This document shows, one piece after another, positions 46,381 through 59,560 of a DNA stretch of 64,000 nt (position 1 is the stretch's first letter; each line of letters begins with the position of its first letter). The position numbers and the translations under genes are program-made. The stretch comes from Megascapheus bottae (lineage: Eukaryota > Chordata > Mammalia > Rodentia > Geomyidae), in assembly GCA_024803745.1 (NCBI GenBank), contig JANJXV010000191.1, positions 310,001 to 374,000 of the forward strand. Direction: 5' to 3'. The notes beneath the pieces were generated by a model. It saw only the letters and a list, made by a program, of their open reading frames with translations, made no database searches and was not told the DNA's origin.

Positions 46381-49300
46381 CTGAATGCTACCCCTTACCA
46401 CTTTTATGCAAAGCTTAGGCCTGTGGCATTTTACGCACAATTCAACGCTCTGTTTTTTGCTGGTTAATTAGAGGTAAAAATCTTATGGAATTTATTGTGT
46501 GGCTGATTTTGAACTGGAATCCTCAGGTCTCAGCTTATCTTGAGTAGCTAGGATTACAATAGTTTTACAACCTGTATGCTCATACACATCGCTTCTGATC
46601 CAAACACTCATTTTCAATTTAACTAACAAGATGTGAGGAAAGATGATTGACTGTAATTTACTAGATGGGCTTCTAGTCAGTATATATTTCCACTTCCACT
46701 CTGAAGCCAGGGAAATGTTTTTGGTACTTGTTTCAACTATCTCCCAAAGAGGAAATAATGTGTGAGTACGTTTGCTAGTATTTCAGATAGGAGATGGACT
46801 TTGGTGTTTGGAACCTGTTGGGCAGAGTGTATCAGCTGGGCTGTGATAACAGAGATGATGTTTCAGACAGGAATATTTTCATAACAGACAGACTTAGTCC
46901 AGATCCTTGGATTTCAGGCCTTGAGTAGATAGAATTACATGTGTGAGCTGCCACCACCACCTGGTTCATTTTGGAAACCTTAATTGCTTCTCATTTGTTC
47001 CTTTCCTTTTTTGGAAGATTGATCTAAGCTGGCTGATTGTGCATCACAATGAAGTGATTGGCCTCAGGAATTGCAAATATTTGTTTCATCAGCACGGAAT
47101 GAATGAAAGTTGATCTAAACCGAATAGTATTTTCCTTCTGATAAATAGGGAACTTACTTATATCATTTTTCCTTGCCTTTGCTTTCCCAAAGCAAACAAC
47201 ATGTTTCTTAAAAACTATACATCATGAGAATATTATAATTAGAAGCTATCTTCTGCACACTTCAGAATAGTCCTTGCATTTATAAACTTATATTACAATA
47301 TTAGGTAGAAGAATGGTGACTGTTAGTTTCATAACTATTTCATATGTTTTACTCTTTAAGGCTCATTAACTCAAGAAGGGATTAAATACATTTAGATAAT
47401 AGTAGATCACAGCTGCTGCTGATTTGATGTGTGTGCAGATGATACACAGATTAATTAGGATTACTCAAAAGTTTTGTTCAAATTTTCAGTAGTAGACTGC
47501 TATGCTAACGGGAAGGTGATAGTAATGATGCTGAAATTCTATGAATCAGCTATGAAGCAGAATTTCAGGGGAGAGTATTTGCTAGGGACTTAATTTCTAA
47601 GACGCATGTCAAGAATATTGAACTATAACACCAAATGATGGACGACTCAGCGTCACATTTTGTTTGTTTTATGCAAGTCTTGGGACTTGAACCCAGGGCC
47701 TGGGAACTGTCCTTAAATGTTTTTTTTTTGCTTCAGGCTAGTGTTCTACCACTTTATCCACAGCTCCACTTCCAGATTTTTGGTAATGAACTGTCAATCA
47801 GAATATCATGCAATTTGTTTGGGCTGGATTCAAACCTGATTCTGTGTAGATAGGATTCCAAGTGTGAGCGCACAGAGCCTGGCTAGTATCATTCATCATT
47901 CAAGTCATGGGACTGCAATTCTGCACCTGGGTCTTGTCACTGAGCTTTTCAGCTCAAGACTACTGCCCTATCCCTTGAGCCATAGGGCCACTTCTGGGTT
48001 TCTTGTGGTTAATTGGAGATAAGAGTCACATGGACTTCAGTGCCCAGGCTGACTTTGAACTGCTATCCTTGGATCCCAGCCTCTTGAGTAGCTACATTTA
48101 CAAGTGTGAGCCACCATACCCAGCTAAATTATTTTTTAAGTTAATTTTTTTTGTTAAGTCAATATATAGTTGGCATAGGGTTACATAAGTAATGAACACA
48201 TTTCTTAAGAAAATTGTTATCCCCTCCCTCATTTTCTTTGTTTTCCTACCCTCAGCCCCCTCTCCACCCAGATTGTTCAGTTCATTTCCGTTTAGTGTCT
48301 TCCAAGTATCACTGTTCAATTGGTTCACCCTTTTTCCTTTGTTTTTTTTTTTACCATTTTATTATACCGTCTCCATTCCAAATCACATAAACCTATGTAC
48401 AAGACACAGGGTACCCGAATTCAACACAGTGACTACAGAGAATAAAACTAAAGGGAAAAAGAAGAAAAGAGGTAAAAAGCAAAGAAAATGAAAGAACATC
48501 ATACAGTACCTTAGAATCAACAACACTGAAAAAACAAAACATAAAACCTTGGGCTGAAAATGAAGCTTGCCTAGCATGCATGAAACCCTGGATTCCATTC
48601 CTCAGCACCACATAAACAAAAAACTGGAAGTGCCACTGTGACTCAGCTGGTAGATTTCTAACGTTCAGCACAGAGTGTCTCCAAGTGACAAAAATCTGTC
48701 ACATTTAAGTCAGGCTTCAAAACTTTGCTAGGAACCAGTTACGTGATTTGGAAGAAAGTCCAATTTTCAAAGAATCACTAGCCAGGCGCTGGAGGGTCAT
48801 AATTGTCATTCTACTAGCCAGGGAGAAGGTGAATCAAAGCCTTTGCAAGCAAAAAAACGAAAACAAAACAAACTGTAAGATTCTACTCTCCACTTATCCA
48901 CCCAAAAACTAAGTGGAGTTGTGGCTAAAACTGGTACAGCATTAGCCTTGAGGAAAAAGATCTAAGAGATCTTGCCCAGGTCCAAAGTTCAAGCTCCCCA
49001 CCAAGAAAGAAAAAAAAGGAGTACAGATACTTTAGTTTCAAAAGTATATCTGGATATCTTAGTAGATTTTTCTGATCTTTCCTCATTCATCTCATGGAAC
49101 CACATAATCTTGATCCTGATCTGACTAAGAGCCTGCATTGTGCTTAATAATTTCATTCCACATATTCCAGTAGAATCTGGACAGCTAACATCCACTTACC
49201 AATGCTTTATTCTACGTTTAGGCCAGTATGTCTTCATACCATCTACACAGTCAGCTATATCATCTTTCCAGAAGTATCATTGAGTGTAGAACACTCAGAA

Positions 49301-49830
49301 CTAAAATAATTGCATAAAGATGTAATAAAAACCCTTGATTCATTAAGAAAATTTCTGTACCACTTAGAGCAAGTACATTAGTGGTATTTACCTCTAGCCT
49401 CTTTTTTAAAAAAATTTATTAACATTGAAATTTACATCATATTTCAAATGTCATGTTTAACCAACAAGTATTCAAGAAGGGAATTGCTATACAATCACTG
49501 GCACATAGATTTTAGAATATAGTAAAAGTTAAGCTGAGTCATTGTATGTCATAGATACAGATTATTCTATAATAAAACACATGTCTATAGAGTGTATAAT
49601 CTATCCTAGAATTTTATGTCTATGTAGTTATGTTTATATCTCCAAAATTATGTCCAGAACTTTGGGTATCAACTATTCAATCATCGCTCTACTACTGTTT
49701 GAAACTAATATCCATATATTAAGGATACCATGTACCTTTTGTTCCTTGGTCTTGACTTATCTCACTCAACAGGATTCACTCTAATTTCATCCACTACCCC
49801 AAAAATGCCATTATTATTTTTTTCTGTGCA
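46381..49830. repeat. Large repeat copy 2: counterpart of 12281-15735
   Basis: Begins CTGAATGCTACCCC, exactly as at 12281, offset 34100. It carries the same SINE fragments (about 46449-46575, 47665-48120, 48552-49025) and the same pyrimidine-rich repeat (48125-48365). No coding signal seen. Confidence 0.9.
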
Positions 49831-50393
49831 GATCTTCTTTTTATGTATTTATTTTTATTGTAATTTATAGAAGGGTTACATTATATTCACCAGATAGAAG
49901 GTGCATTACTTCTCAAACTTTGATACCCCATGTAATGATATGGTCCCCATTACCCTTCCCCTACCCCCACTCATGTTCATTTCCCCCCTTCCCTATTCAA
50001 TTTCAAATAACCAATTAGGAACATATGAAATATATCAGAAAACAAGGTGAAATATTGTAACAATATGATATAACCAAGGGATAGCAAAAGAGATAAAAGA
50101 TCACATAGTTCATTAAGGACAACAATCACTCATTATATGAGTTTTGTTTCTTTATCTTGGAGGTCCTTATATTTAGTGTCATACTATTTGTCACGATGTC
50201 TCTAGATTTTGTTCTATTATAAATCTCTGGTAGCAGAGCCCAAGGTTTCTACTGAATTTGACAAATGAGGCAGACTCTTGGGCCTATGTTCCTTTGAGTT
50301 TGGCTTACTTCACTTAATATGATTTTTTTCCTTTTCATCCACTTCCCCGAGAATGCCATTATTTTATCTTGTCGGTTGGCTATGTATCATTCC

Positions 50394-50442
<49 letters not shown>

Positions 50443-51650
50443 ATCACATTTTTTTGTAGTAGGGCATCTGGTTGTTTCCATCATCCAGCCTCATTTTCTA
50501 CAGATATTTTTATAGTCTCTTTTTTATTTTCAGGGTAATGTATAGAGGGGTTACGATTACATTTACAGGTAGTGGACTGCATTACTTCTCACACATTTAT
50601 TCCACTCCACATGTTTTTGTCCCCAGTTCCCTCTCCCCTCCCCTTCCCAATCATCTTGTTTCCCCCCTTCCCTTTCCTATTTGACATAAACAAATAAACA
50701 TATATACAATATGCCAGGGAAAAAATCAGATACAGTAACAATCTGACATTAACCAAAGGGCAAAATAAGAGATGAAAAATAACATAGTAGTTTAAGGACA
50801 AAAATCACACAAGATTAAGAGCAACGATGACACAAGATATAGCTCTTGTTCCCATATCCTAAAGATCCTTTCATTTAGTCTCATCCTGTATGACCTTATA
50901 TACCTAGGTTTTTGAGTTATTGTAATCCTCTGCTAGGAGAGTCCTAGATGTGAACTAATTGTTACAAATGAGGGAAACCATTGAGCTTATGTTTCTTTGG
51001 GTCTGGCTTGCTTCACTTAATATAAATTTTTCCAAGTCTTTCCATTTCCTTACAAATGGGGCGATGTCTTTCCTTCTGATAACAGCATAGCATTCCATTG
51101 TGTATAAGTACCACATCTTCTTGATTCAGTCATCTACTGAGTGGCATCTGGGTTGGTTTCATAGCTTTGCTATGGTAAATAGTGCTGCAATGAGCATCAT
51201 TGTGCTAGTGGCTTTAGAATGTCCTTTTTTCTGGACAATTGGGTAGATGCCAAGTAGTGGATTTGCTGGATCATAGGGGAGCTCTATGTTCAGTCTTTTG
51301 AGGAACCACCACACTGCTTTCCCTAGTGGTTGAACGAGTTTACACTCACACCAACAGTGTAGGTGTGATCCCCCTGGTCACTTCCCCACCAGTATCTCTT
51401 ATTAGATTTTTTGATAATGGCCATTCTGACTGGAGTCAGGAGGAATCTCAAAGTTGTTTTGATTTTCATTTCCCTTATTGCTAGAGATATGGAGGATTTC
51501 TTCATGTGTCTAAAGCCCATTTTAATTTTTTCTTCAGAGAATACTCTTTTAAGTCTTTACCCAACTTTTAATAGGATGGTTGTTTCTTTGAAGATATGTT
51601 TGGGAGAGATTCATTTTTTTCAGCTATAGATATATTTTAGATAACTACAT
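49830..51650 (-). mobile_element. Two old L1 fragments and (GT)n, copy 2
   Basis: L1 3' fragment at 49830-50395, GT tract at 50396-50441, second L1 fragment at 50515-51650 with ORF2 C-terminal remnant (51323-51520). Same order as 15736-17575, with a shorter GT tract. Confidence 0.88.
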
Positions 51651-53657
51651 ATATTTTTGTAGAAAAAAGAATGGAAGTCATCATGCTGGCTCACAATTTA
51701 CTTTCAGCTACTTAGGATGCTCAGGGTTTAGGATCACAGGTCAAAGCCAACCAGGGCCCTACAGTGTGTGAGATCAAACTCTGTGAACATACAATGACTG
51801 TAAAAGGAATCGCACTGCCTGGGAATGTAGCCTAATGGTAGAGTGCTCACCTAGAATGCATGAAGACCTAGGTTCTATTCACCGGTACCGCATACTCAGA
51901 ATAAAAGCTAGAAGTGGCGCTGTGTCTCAAGAGGCAGAGCACTCACCTTGGGCAAGTGAGTCCAATGAAAATGTCTAGGCCCTGAGTCCAAGCCGTAGGA
52001 CTGGCAAAAAGAAAAAAAAAGAGCAATCTTACTTAAGTAACAAGGAATGTACCCTATATTTATACAGACTGAAAAATTCATTAAGAAATTAGAAAATATG
52101 TATAAAGTGCATAATTTCTTTGGTGTGTTGGCACTGGGTCTTCAACTGAGTGCTTCAGCTCTATCCCTGACCTTTTCTGCTCAAGGCTAGCACTGTACCA
52201 ATGCAGCCTCAAATCAACTATCTTCAATTGAGATATAAGCGATGAATATTTCAGGGTGCTTCATGAAAAACATTTTTATAAATTGAAACTTTCAACACAG
52301 TCTTATTTTAGTATGAATGTTGAGATGGGAAGAGACAGAAAAAGTGAAATGTTTCCTGATCCCCATAGAGAAGAGACTCAGCAGAACCACTGTGGTCTGC
52401 AGGCTTCTTTGTGAGTTTTGTTTGCTTGTTTGATTTTTGTCAATTGTGGGGCTTGAACGCTGGGCCTGGGCACTGTCCCTGAGCTCTTCAGCTCAAGGCT
52501 AGTGTTTTAATCTGTGAGCCACAGTGCCACTTCTGGTTTTTCTGGCAGTTAACTGGGTACTTTGGCTGGCTTTAAACTTTGATTCTCAGATCTTAGCCTC
52601 CTGAGTAGCTAAGATTATAGGTGTGAGGTACCATCACCAGGCTGCTGCTCTTTTACTATGCAGGTTCTGGATCAAGAACTTCAAGTTCTTACTTCAATTT
52701 TTTCTTCTCTTGCCTGATACTCTGCCATTTGAACGAAGCCCCAGTTCCTGGTCTTTGTTGGTTAATGAGAGATATTATGGTTTTGTAATATGCAGAGCAA
52801 CGATTATAAAACCCAGCATTTTACTTACTTGAATAAATTAAGAGATAGGACCTAGTGAGATGGAAAACAAAATTTTTTTTCAAGTTGCTATCCTGTTCTA
52901 ATGCATAAGTCTGGCTATTTTGCTTACAAATATGTATTTTACCACTTTCTACTCTATTTTTGCTTAGCTTAAAACCACCACTGCCATTTCATAGATTTTG
53001 TTGTTGTTGTTTTTGGTGCTTGAACTCTGTGCCTGGGCTGTTCCTCAGATCTTCAGTTCAATGCCAGTGCTCTACTACTTTTGATTTGGCCAGTCCTGGG
53101 CTTGAACTCAGGGACTGAGCACTGTCCTTATATTTTCTCAAGGCTAGGGCTCTACCACTTCAGCCTCAGCACCACTTCCAGCATTTTTCTATGAATGTGA
53201 TATTGAGGAATTGAACCCAGGTCTTCGTGCATGCTAGGCAAGCACTCTACCACTAGGCCAAACTCCCAGCCCAAAATTATTCATCATTACTATTAGCTAT
53301 CTTCTTTTTTATTATTGATTCGTCATGGTGCTTGGACTTTGGGCCTGGACTGTCCCTGACCTCTTCAGCTCAAGGCTAGCGCTCTTCCTCTACAGCTCCA
53401 TTTTTGGTTTCTGGTAGTTAATTGGTGATGTAAGTCTCACAAACATATGTGTCCAGGCTGGCTTTGAGCTTTGAACCAAGATCCTCCAATCTCAGCCTCC
53501 ATAGTAGGTAGAATTACACGCTTCAGCCAGCAGTGCCTGACTGTTTGATGTCTCTGTCTCTGTCTCTCTGTCTCTGTCTGTCTCTGTCGATCTGCCTCTC
53601 TCTCTCTCTCTATCTGTCTCTCTCTCTCTGTCTCTCTGTCTCTCTCTGTCTCTCTGC

Positions 53658-53717
<60 letters not shown>

Positions 53718-54715
53718 AGACTTTAATTGTGCACCTGGGCAGTGTCCCTGGGCTCTTCAGCTCAAGGCTACAACCTTAAACACCTTGAGCCACAGTGTCA
53801 CTTCTGGTTTTCTGGTGCTTAAGTGGAAGTAACAGTTTCATGGACTTTAGTGTCTGGCCTGGCTTTGAACTGTGATCCTCAGAACCCAACCTTCTGAGAT
53901 CATTTCCAGCTTTTTTTTGGTGTAAGTGGTACAGAGTGATTGAACACAGGGCTTTGTGCACACTAGGCAAGCAAACTACCACTAGTGTGCACTCCAGCCT
54001 TAGATAAGGGCTTTCTTTTTCTTTTTCTTTTTTTCACTCATGGGGCTTGAACTCTGGGCCTGGATGTTTACCTTAAGCTCTTCAGCTCAAGGCAAGAGCT
54101 CTACCACTTGAGGCACATTGTCATTTTGAATTTTCTGGATTATTTGGAAATAAGATTCTCACAGATTTTTATGCCTGGGCCGTCTTTGAACCTCGATCCT
54201 CCAGGGTAGCTAGGATTACCAGGGTGAGCCACCAGTCACGGGCATTAAATTATTATTTTTTGCATGTCCCATGGCTTCAACTCATGGCCAGAGCACTGTC
54301 CTAGGGCTTGCTCAAGGATAGCACTTTACTTCAGCCAGCCAACTCCTGGTCCAAATAGGCCACTCTTGAAGCTAGAATTACAGAGATCTGCCATAATACT
54401 GGCATGTCGTTATCTAAGTATATAATTTTTCTTCTATTTTTGATGGCTTTTCCTTAGTGTACATATTTCCTACATATTTTTGGAAAACTTCCTTCCCACT
54501 GGGGCCATAAGTTAAGCCTAGTGGAAGAGTTCTTGCCGAGCATGAATGAAGACCCAAGTTCAATTCCTCAGCACAACATAGATAAAAAAAGATAAAAGTG
54601 GTGCTGTGGCACATGTGATAGAACTTGCGCCTTAAGAATAAACAAAAACAAAAACAAGGATCGTGCTCAGGTCCTGAGTCTAAGCCCAGTACTGGCAAAA
54701 ATAATTCTGCCCAAA
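51651..54715. repeat. SINE cluster, large repeat copy 2
   Basis: Counterpart of 17600-20610. Forward Geo-like and ID units at 51672-52020, reverse SINEs from about 52120 to 54405, TC-rich microsatellite at 53549-53714, and a forward ID dimer at about 54501-54715. No gene seen. Confidence 0.85.
53549..53714. repeat. (TCTG/TC)n microsatellite, copy 2
   Basis: Longer TC part than the tract at 19478-19602. A short stretch between repeat and SINE in copy 1 (TTTTGGTTG) is missing here. Confidence 0.93.
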
Positions 54716-55888
54716 GTAGACATTTAAACGCATTGTACTTTTCAAAAAATTTGTTGTCAAGGTGATATACAAAGAGATTGCTGTTACATATGTAATGAGT
54801 ACATTTCTTGTAAAAACTGTTACCCGCTTCCCCCTTTTCTTTTTCCCTTCCCCCCAAGTCATAAATTTCATTTACAACAAATATGTATGTATTTTCATTC
54901 CTGAAAAAAATAGTTTAAAATGTGTTCAAATAAATGATGTAGGTTGATATATTTATCAAAATGGATTACTTGAACTCTAAAATAAACATTCTAGGTAATT
55001 TTTCTCATAAAATTGTAGTAATGCTATAAAAATAATAAAAAAGTAATTTTAGTTATTAATTTCTTATGTTTTACCTTTAACATTATTACACTAAGCATAC
55101 TGTTTATGCTATTAATACAGACAGCATGAAATATGATTATGTAAAAAATTAAATGATTAAAAATAGTAAGGTTGGGGGCCAGTAGTTTGGCTTGGTGGCA
55201 CACACTCTGGACTGGCAAAAAAGATGTAGGGTTAGATAAAACAGATTTATTTCCAAATGTGTGGAAAATGGTATGATTTCTTGTTTCGCTAGTGCTGGGG
55301 CTTGAACTGAGGGACCAGGAACTGTCCTTGGCCACATTTGTTCAAGGGTGGCACTCTGACACCTGAGCCACAGTGCCCCATCTGCTTTTTCTGTGTATGC
55401 AGTGCCGAGGAATTGAATCAAGGTCTTCTTGTATACTAGGCGAGCACTCTACAAGTAGGCCACATTCAAAGCCAAAGTAGATTTTTGATGCTATTGTGGA
55501 GTTTTAATTTTCTTAAATATTTGTACAAAGCACAATGGATATATAAACAGACTTGAACTCACAGAACAGAGTCCCACATAATATTACAGTTACTCTGGCA
55601 CTTCTCCCGATTGACAAAACACATTTCCAGGCATCTGCTCTGTCCTTAAGCTTTGGTAGCTGACTTGTCTTTCCATGGAGGCCTGGCCTGGATTCCTGGT
55701 GATTCCATGCATTTCATAGTTCCCTGTATATCCAGTAAGGTTGTCTTCTATGGGACCAGACCTGTCTGGTTTTTGGCCCACCCAGGACCTATGTGTCTGA
55801 GGTCTCACATTATAAGTGGAAAATAAAACACAGTATAATAAGCACTGAAGAACTGCACACCATAATATTAACAATGAGAGTTTAATAG
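54716..55888. other. AT-rich DNA and one SINE, copy 2
   Basis: Counterpart of 20640-21787: pyrimidine-rich repeat remnant, AT-rich DNA, and a reverse ID dimer at about 55270-55465. No gene seen. Confidence 0.7.
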
Positions 55889-56414
55889 TTAGCAAAGTAA
55901 ATACAGTGAATACTTGACAAGAATCATGAGAGCAAGATAAAGAGATGTCTTTTTAGGAAGGGGACAGGGAAGCTCTAAATCCAGACTGGCCTCCAAGTTG
56001 CCTTCAGACAGTAATTCTCCTTCAGAGTACTCAGAAGGGTCTCCTTCCTCATGAGAAACAGAATGTCCTTCCTGAGTTAAGAGGGGGATGGATTCTGGTT
56101 TGTCGAATGGAGATTGAGTCTCTTTCAGTGAGATGGATGGGTCTGGATATTCTGTGAGGATGGATTCATTTTCCTCCAATGAATCCAGTATTGAGAGTAC
56201 ACTTGCTGCTTCCCATGGGGACATTTTCCATGAGGGCAGCGTGTGCCCCTTCAGCTTGCACAATAAGTGGAGTGTTACTCTGACTCAGATGGACTGACTC
56301 TGGGTGGAGTGTGAAAGGAAACGGAAGGAAATCTGGCTGCTCTTTTTCTTCCTCCATAGTATCTGCAGGTTCAACTGTGTCACACATGGGGTTCAGAGCA
56401 AAAGGTATATCCAC
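55889..56414 (-). pseudogene. Acidic frame, copy 2, frameshifted
   Basis: Counterpart of 21788-22312. One extra base (GTGTTACTCTG here, GTGTTCTCTG in copy 1) splits the frame into 56414-56166 and 56263-55889. The acidic tail and the hydrophobic C-terminal stretch are otherwise kept (LYLALMILVKYSLYLLC). Confidence 0.4.
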
Positions 56415-56763
56415 AGGACTCTAAACCTGTTTGGTAATTTCTACAGAAGGCCCATGGTTTCTGGAGTGCAGTGATGATTCTCAGTCTCCATCAGTCACCA
56501 GCTCCATTGGTGGGTTTTTCATCCGGAGTTCAGGATAAGCTCTTCCACGATGACCCAAACCTAAGAATGGAAATAGGTACAGAGTGGACAGAGTGGACTC
56601 TGCAAGTTGAAGTGTCACTCAACTTCCATGAGGATCTAATGGAGGAGCCTGTAGAACTGGAGTTTGGACTGAACACTGAGGAGGTGTAGGGTCTTTCTAA
56701 TGAGTGCTAATTCCCGAGTCCTTTCAGAGGACAGACATTACCTGGCTGACACCACCCATAAAG

Positions 56764-56993
56764 AGCAGGTCCAAAGCCGGCATGTGGAGCCTCATATAGA
56801 GCTTGAGTTGTGTCAGGGTGTGGCAGTTCTTGAACTCGTAGAAATCACTGGGGTAGAAGTCCATTCACATCGTATAGATGGAACACATGATGCTGTGGGC
56901 ACATTCGGTACAAGGAAAGTGAGAGCCCTCTCTCTCCATCCTGAGCCTTTTACCAAAGCCGCTTTCTTGCAGGACTCTAATGCTGTGGCTGTC
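56764..56993 (-). pseudogene. RalGDS-like REM domain, second exon, copy 2, end deleted
   Basis: Same exon as 22778-23052, with the CTCTGCAG acceptor before 56993. It is cut at CCCATAAAG/AGCAGG by a 161-bp deletion that removed the FDQLEEYVTSK end and the donor. It has LHMPALDL where copy 1 has LHMSALDL; the proline matches the N-M-P of RalGDS proteins as I know them, so it is probably ancestral. Confidence 0.62.
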
Positions 56994-57842
56994 CTGCAGA
57001 GATGTGCACTTATGTGCTGGGAGGGGGGTAAGAGACACTCGAAAACAGGATGACTTTTACACCCCACTTCCAGAAGCTTCTGAGAGAGGCCTCTATGCAT
57101 CTGTCCAAAGTAAACGCACCTTAAATTAACTAAGTAAATGCTCTAAATAAATCAATAAGTGAATGCTCTAAATAAAGAACTAAATGCTCATTCCTCTAAT
57201 CTTAGCCACCCAGCAGGCTGAGCTCTGAAGATCACAGTGGAAAGCCAGTCTAGTCAGTAAAAGTATAAAGGCACTTGTCTTCAATTAGGCAGCAAAAAGC
57301 CAGAACTTGACCTATGACTCAAATGGTACTGTGCTAATTTTTGAACACCAAAGGAATGGTATTTAGACATGGGTTCAGGTTCAAGTGGCAGCACTGGACC
57401 ACACACCAAAATGTAAAGGCTCTCAGGTTCTAACAGGCAAAGCTATCACAATCCCTCCCTGATGGCTCAAAAGTGATTCAGCCCCCAGCTTTTCCTCTGA
57501 CGCCAGTATTTCACAGGCCTCCGCCATTAGTACTGACACCTCATTTCTTACTGGGAAATGGGATTTCCTAGGATGTCACCTAGGTGAGGGCTGCAGTTGG
57601 GAGCCACTTACTCATGCCTGAAATCCAACTTCTCAGTAAGCACACTGTTGAGACTCCAGTAGCTTGTGAGGGAAATGAAATGGCATGGTGTTCCAGTCAT
57701 AATGAAGTAGTTTGTGCACTTGTATCATGATTAGCTCCCCTGTGAACACCCCAGTGAACCAAACAGGCTCAGAGAGGATCCAAGTATTCCAAGGCTTGGC
57801 CAGGAGGGGTGAGCAAACCTGGGTTTGGGTGGGAACACTCAC

Positions 57843-58036
57843 TTTTTCAAGAGAATTTCCAGCAACTACTACATTGTCCTCCACTATTTGAAATTGTGCA
57901 GGAATTTTCCCACGTAAAAGAGATCACCTTTCTGGTAGGCAGCGATCAGCTTTGTCAGCAGCATCTCCAACAGGCCTTCCTCCAGGATCCATAGGTTACA
58001 AGGCTCATTCAGAGTCTGAGCTGACTTACCATCACA
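57843..58036 (-). pseudogene. RalGDS-like REM domain, first exon, copy 2
   Basis: Counterpart of 23902-24095, with the same reading frame and the same in-frame TAG codons. The acceptor is destroyed: the minus strand reads CCAACATAATG where copy 1 reads CCAATACAGTG. The GTGAGT donor is kept. Confidence 0.72.
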
Positions 58037-58220
58037 TTATGTTGGCAAAACAGTGGATATTTCAAACGTAGGAATGGGACCACACTTCACACTGAGGAAT
58101 TGGAATAGAGTAGATTGGAAATGACACACTCTAATCTCAGTATAGTCACTTGAAAGTACACAAGAAGGTTGTAGTGTGTGGGCAGGATGATGGGTTCAAA
58201 TAGGTTTCCTCTCAATATAC

Positions 58221-58388
58221 CTCATCTGAGTTGCCCTGGAGTTTCCTGGCTTTCTTCCTAGAGAAATGCCTGATATACGGGAATTTTGGCTTGGCACTGG
58301 TCCAGAATCTACTTCTTCAAGTGAGAGATCCATATCTCTCATGCCTGAGATCCAAGCCTCCTGACCGTTGGCAACAGCACAGCAACAT
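58221..58388 (-). pseudogene. RalGDS-like exon 1, copy 2
   Basis: The ATG at 58388 gives MLLCCCQRSGGLDLRHERYG, stop at 58317, donor-like GTATAT after 58221. Same layout as 24280-24447. Confidence 0.5.
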
Positions 58389-59560
58389 CTTTCTTCCTCC
58401 TGAGCCACAGGCCAAGGGAGCTGGCTTGAGCTGGTTGTCACATGCAGTGGCTTGGTTACCAGGGTTCCATATTCTGTTCCATTGTGAGGTAGGTAGGGTC
58501 ACCTTTCAAGGCCCAATGACCAAAGCTCCTTGCTCACAGAAGACCTCCCCAAAGACATACTGGAGGCTGAATCTCCCTTCCCACCTCACATATGGATGTA
58601 GTAAACAGCACACCTTTTTGTTCAAATCCCAAGTCATTAACTAGGCGTAAGTGCTAGCCTGGTCTCAGGCTCAAGGAGCCTTTCTTAGGTAAGATCCAAA
58701 CTTAACTGTCACTATTCCCCTTACCCTTCACAAGACATTTTGCTTCACAGTGCCTTCTCAGCTTGCATTTTGCCTCTTGCACATTTTCTTTGCTAGTCCT
58801 GGGACTTGACCTCAGAGCCTGACCATTGTTCTTAGGCTTTCTTTAGGCTATAGCTGTCCCACCAAGCCACAGCACCACTTCCAGCGTTTTCTATGTATAT
58901 AGTACTCCAGAATCAAACCAGAGTCTTTTTGTGTGGTAGCCAAGCACTCTACAAATAGATGAAACACCCAGGCCATCTTGCACATACTATTCACTTCAAT
59001 CTTCTAGGACGTTGTTAGGTTTCTGTATCGTAATCAATTTTTCTTCCTGATGAATATCTGTGCTGTCATCTGTAAAAATGCAAGTGGGAAAATCACAGAA
59101 GCATTGGTGACATAAAAAAAGTCTTACAGACATAGATAAGTGTTCATTCTTTGTAGGAGAAAGGATATTTTGATATGATGATGATGACTATTTATAAATA
59201 CTTTATCTGGGTTTAGAGTTTGGCCCAGTGGTAGAGTGCTTGCCTAGCATCCATGAAGATCTAGGTTTGAGTCCTTAATATCACACAGATATAAAAATCC
59301 ATATGGCAATGCGGCTCAAGTGGCAGAGGGCTAGACTTGGGAAAAGCCAAGAGCAGTGCTCAGGCCCTGAGTTCAAGCCCCAGGAATGGCAGAAAAAACA
59401 AAAGAAAAGAAAAGAAAAGAAAAGAAATGTGCTTTTTACAAGTTATTCACTCACAGCATTTGCCTCTGAATTCTTCGCTTCTGCATCTTGTGACTTAGCC
59501 CTTTCCCTCAATGTAGGCAAGAAAAACAGATTTTTGTCCAATCTTTGGATATTAATTAAA
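58389..59560 (-). repeat. Inverted relative of the L1-flanked module, copy 2
   Basis: Counterpart of 24448-25590, with the ID dimer at 59219-59427. A stretch right after its boundary that is present in copy 1 (TTACTTGCTATCCTGTTGTA, 25588-25607) is missing here near 59535. Confidence 0.75.

Noticed and set aside
53533..53718. Ser/Leu-rich frame
   Set aside because: Translation of the TC/TCTG microsatellite.
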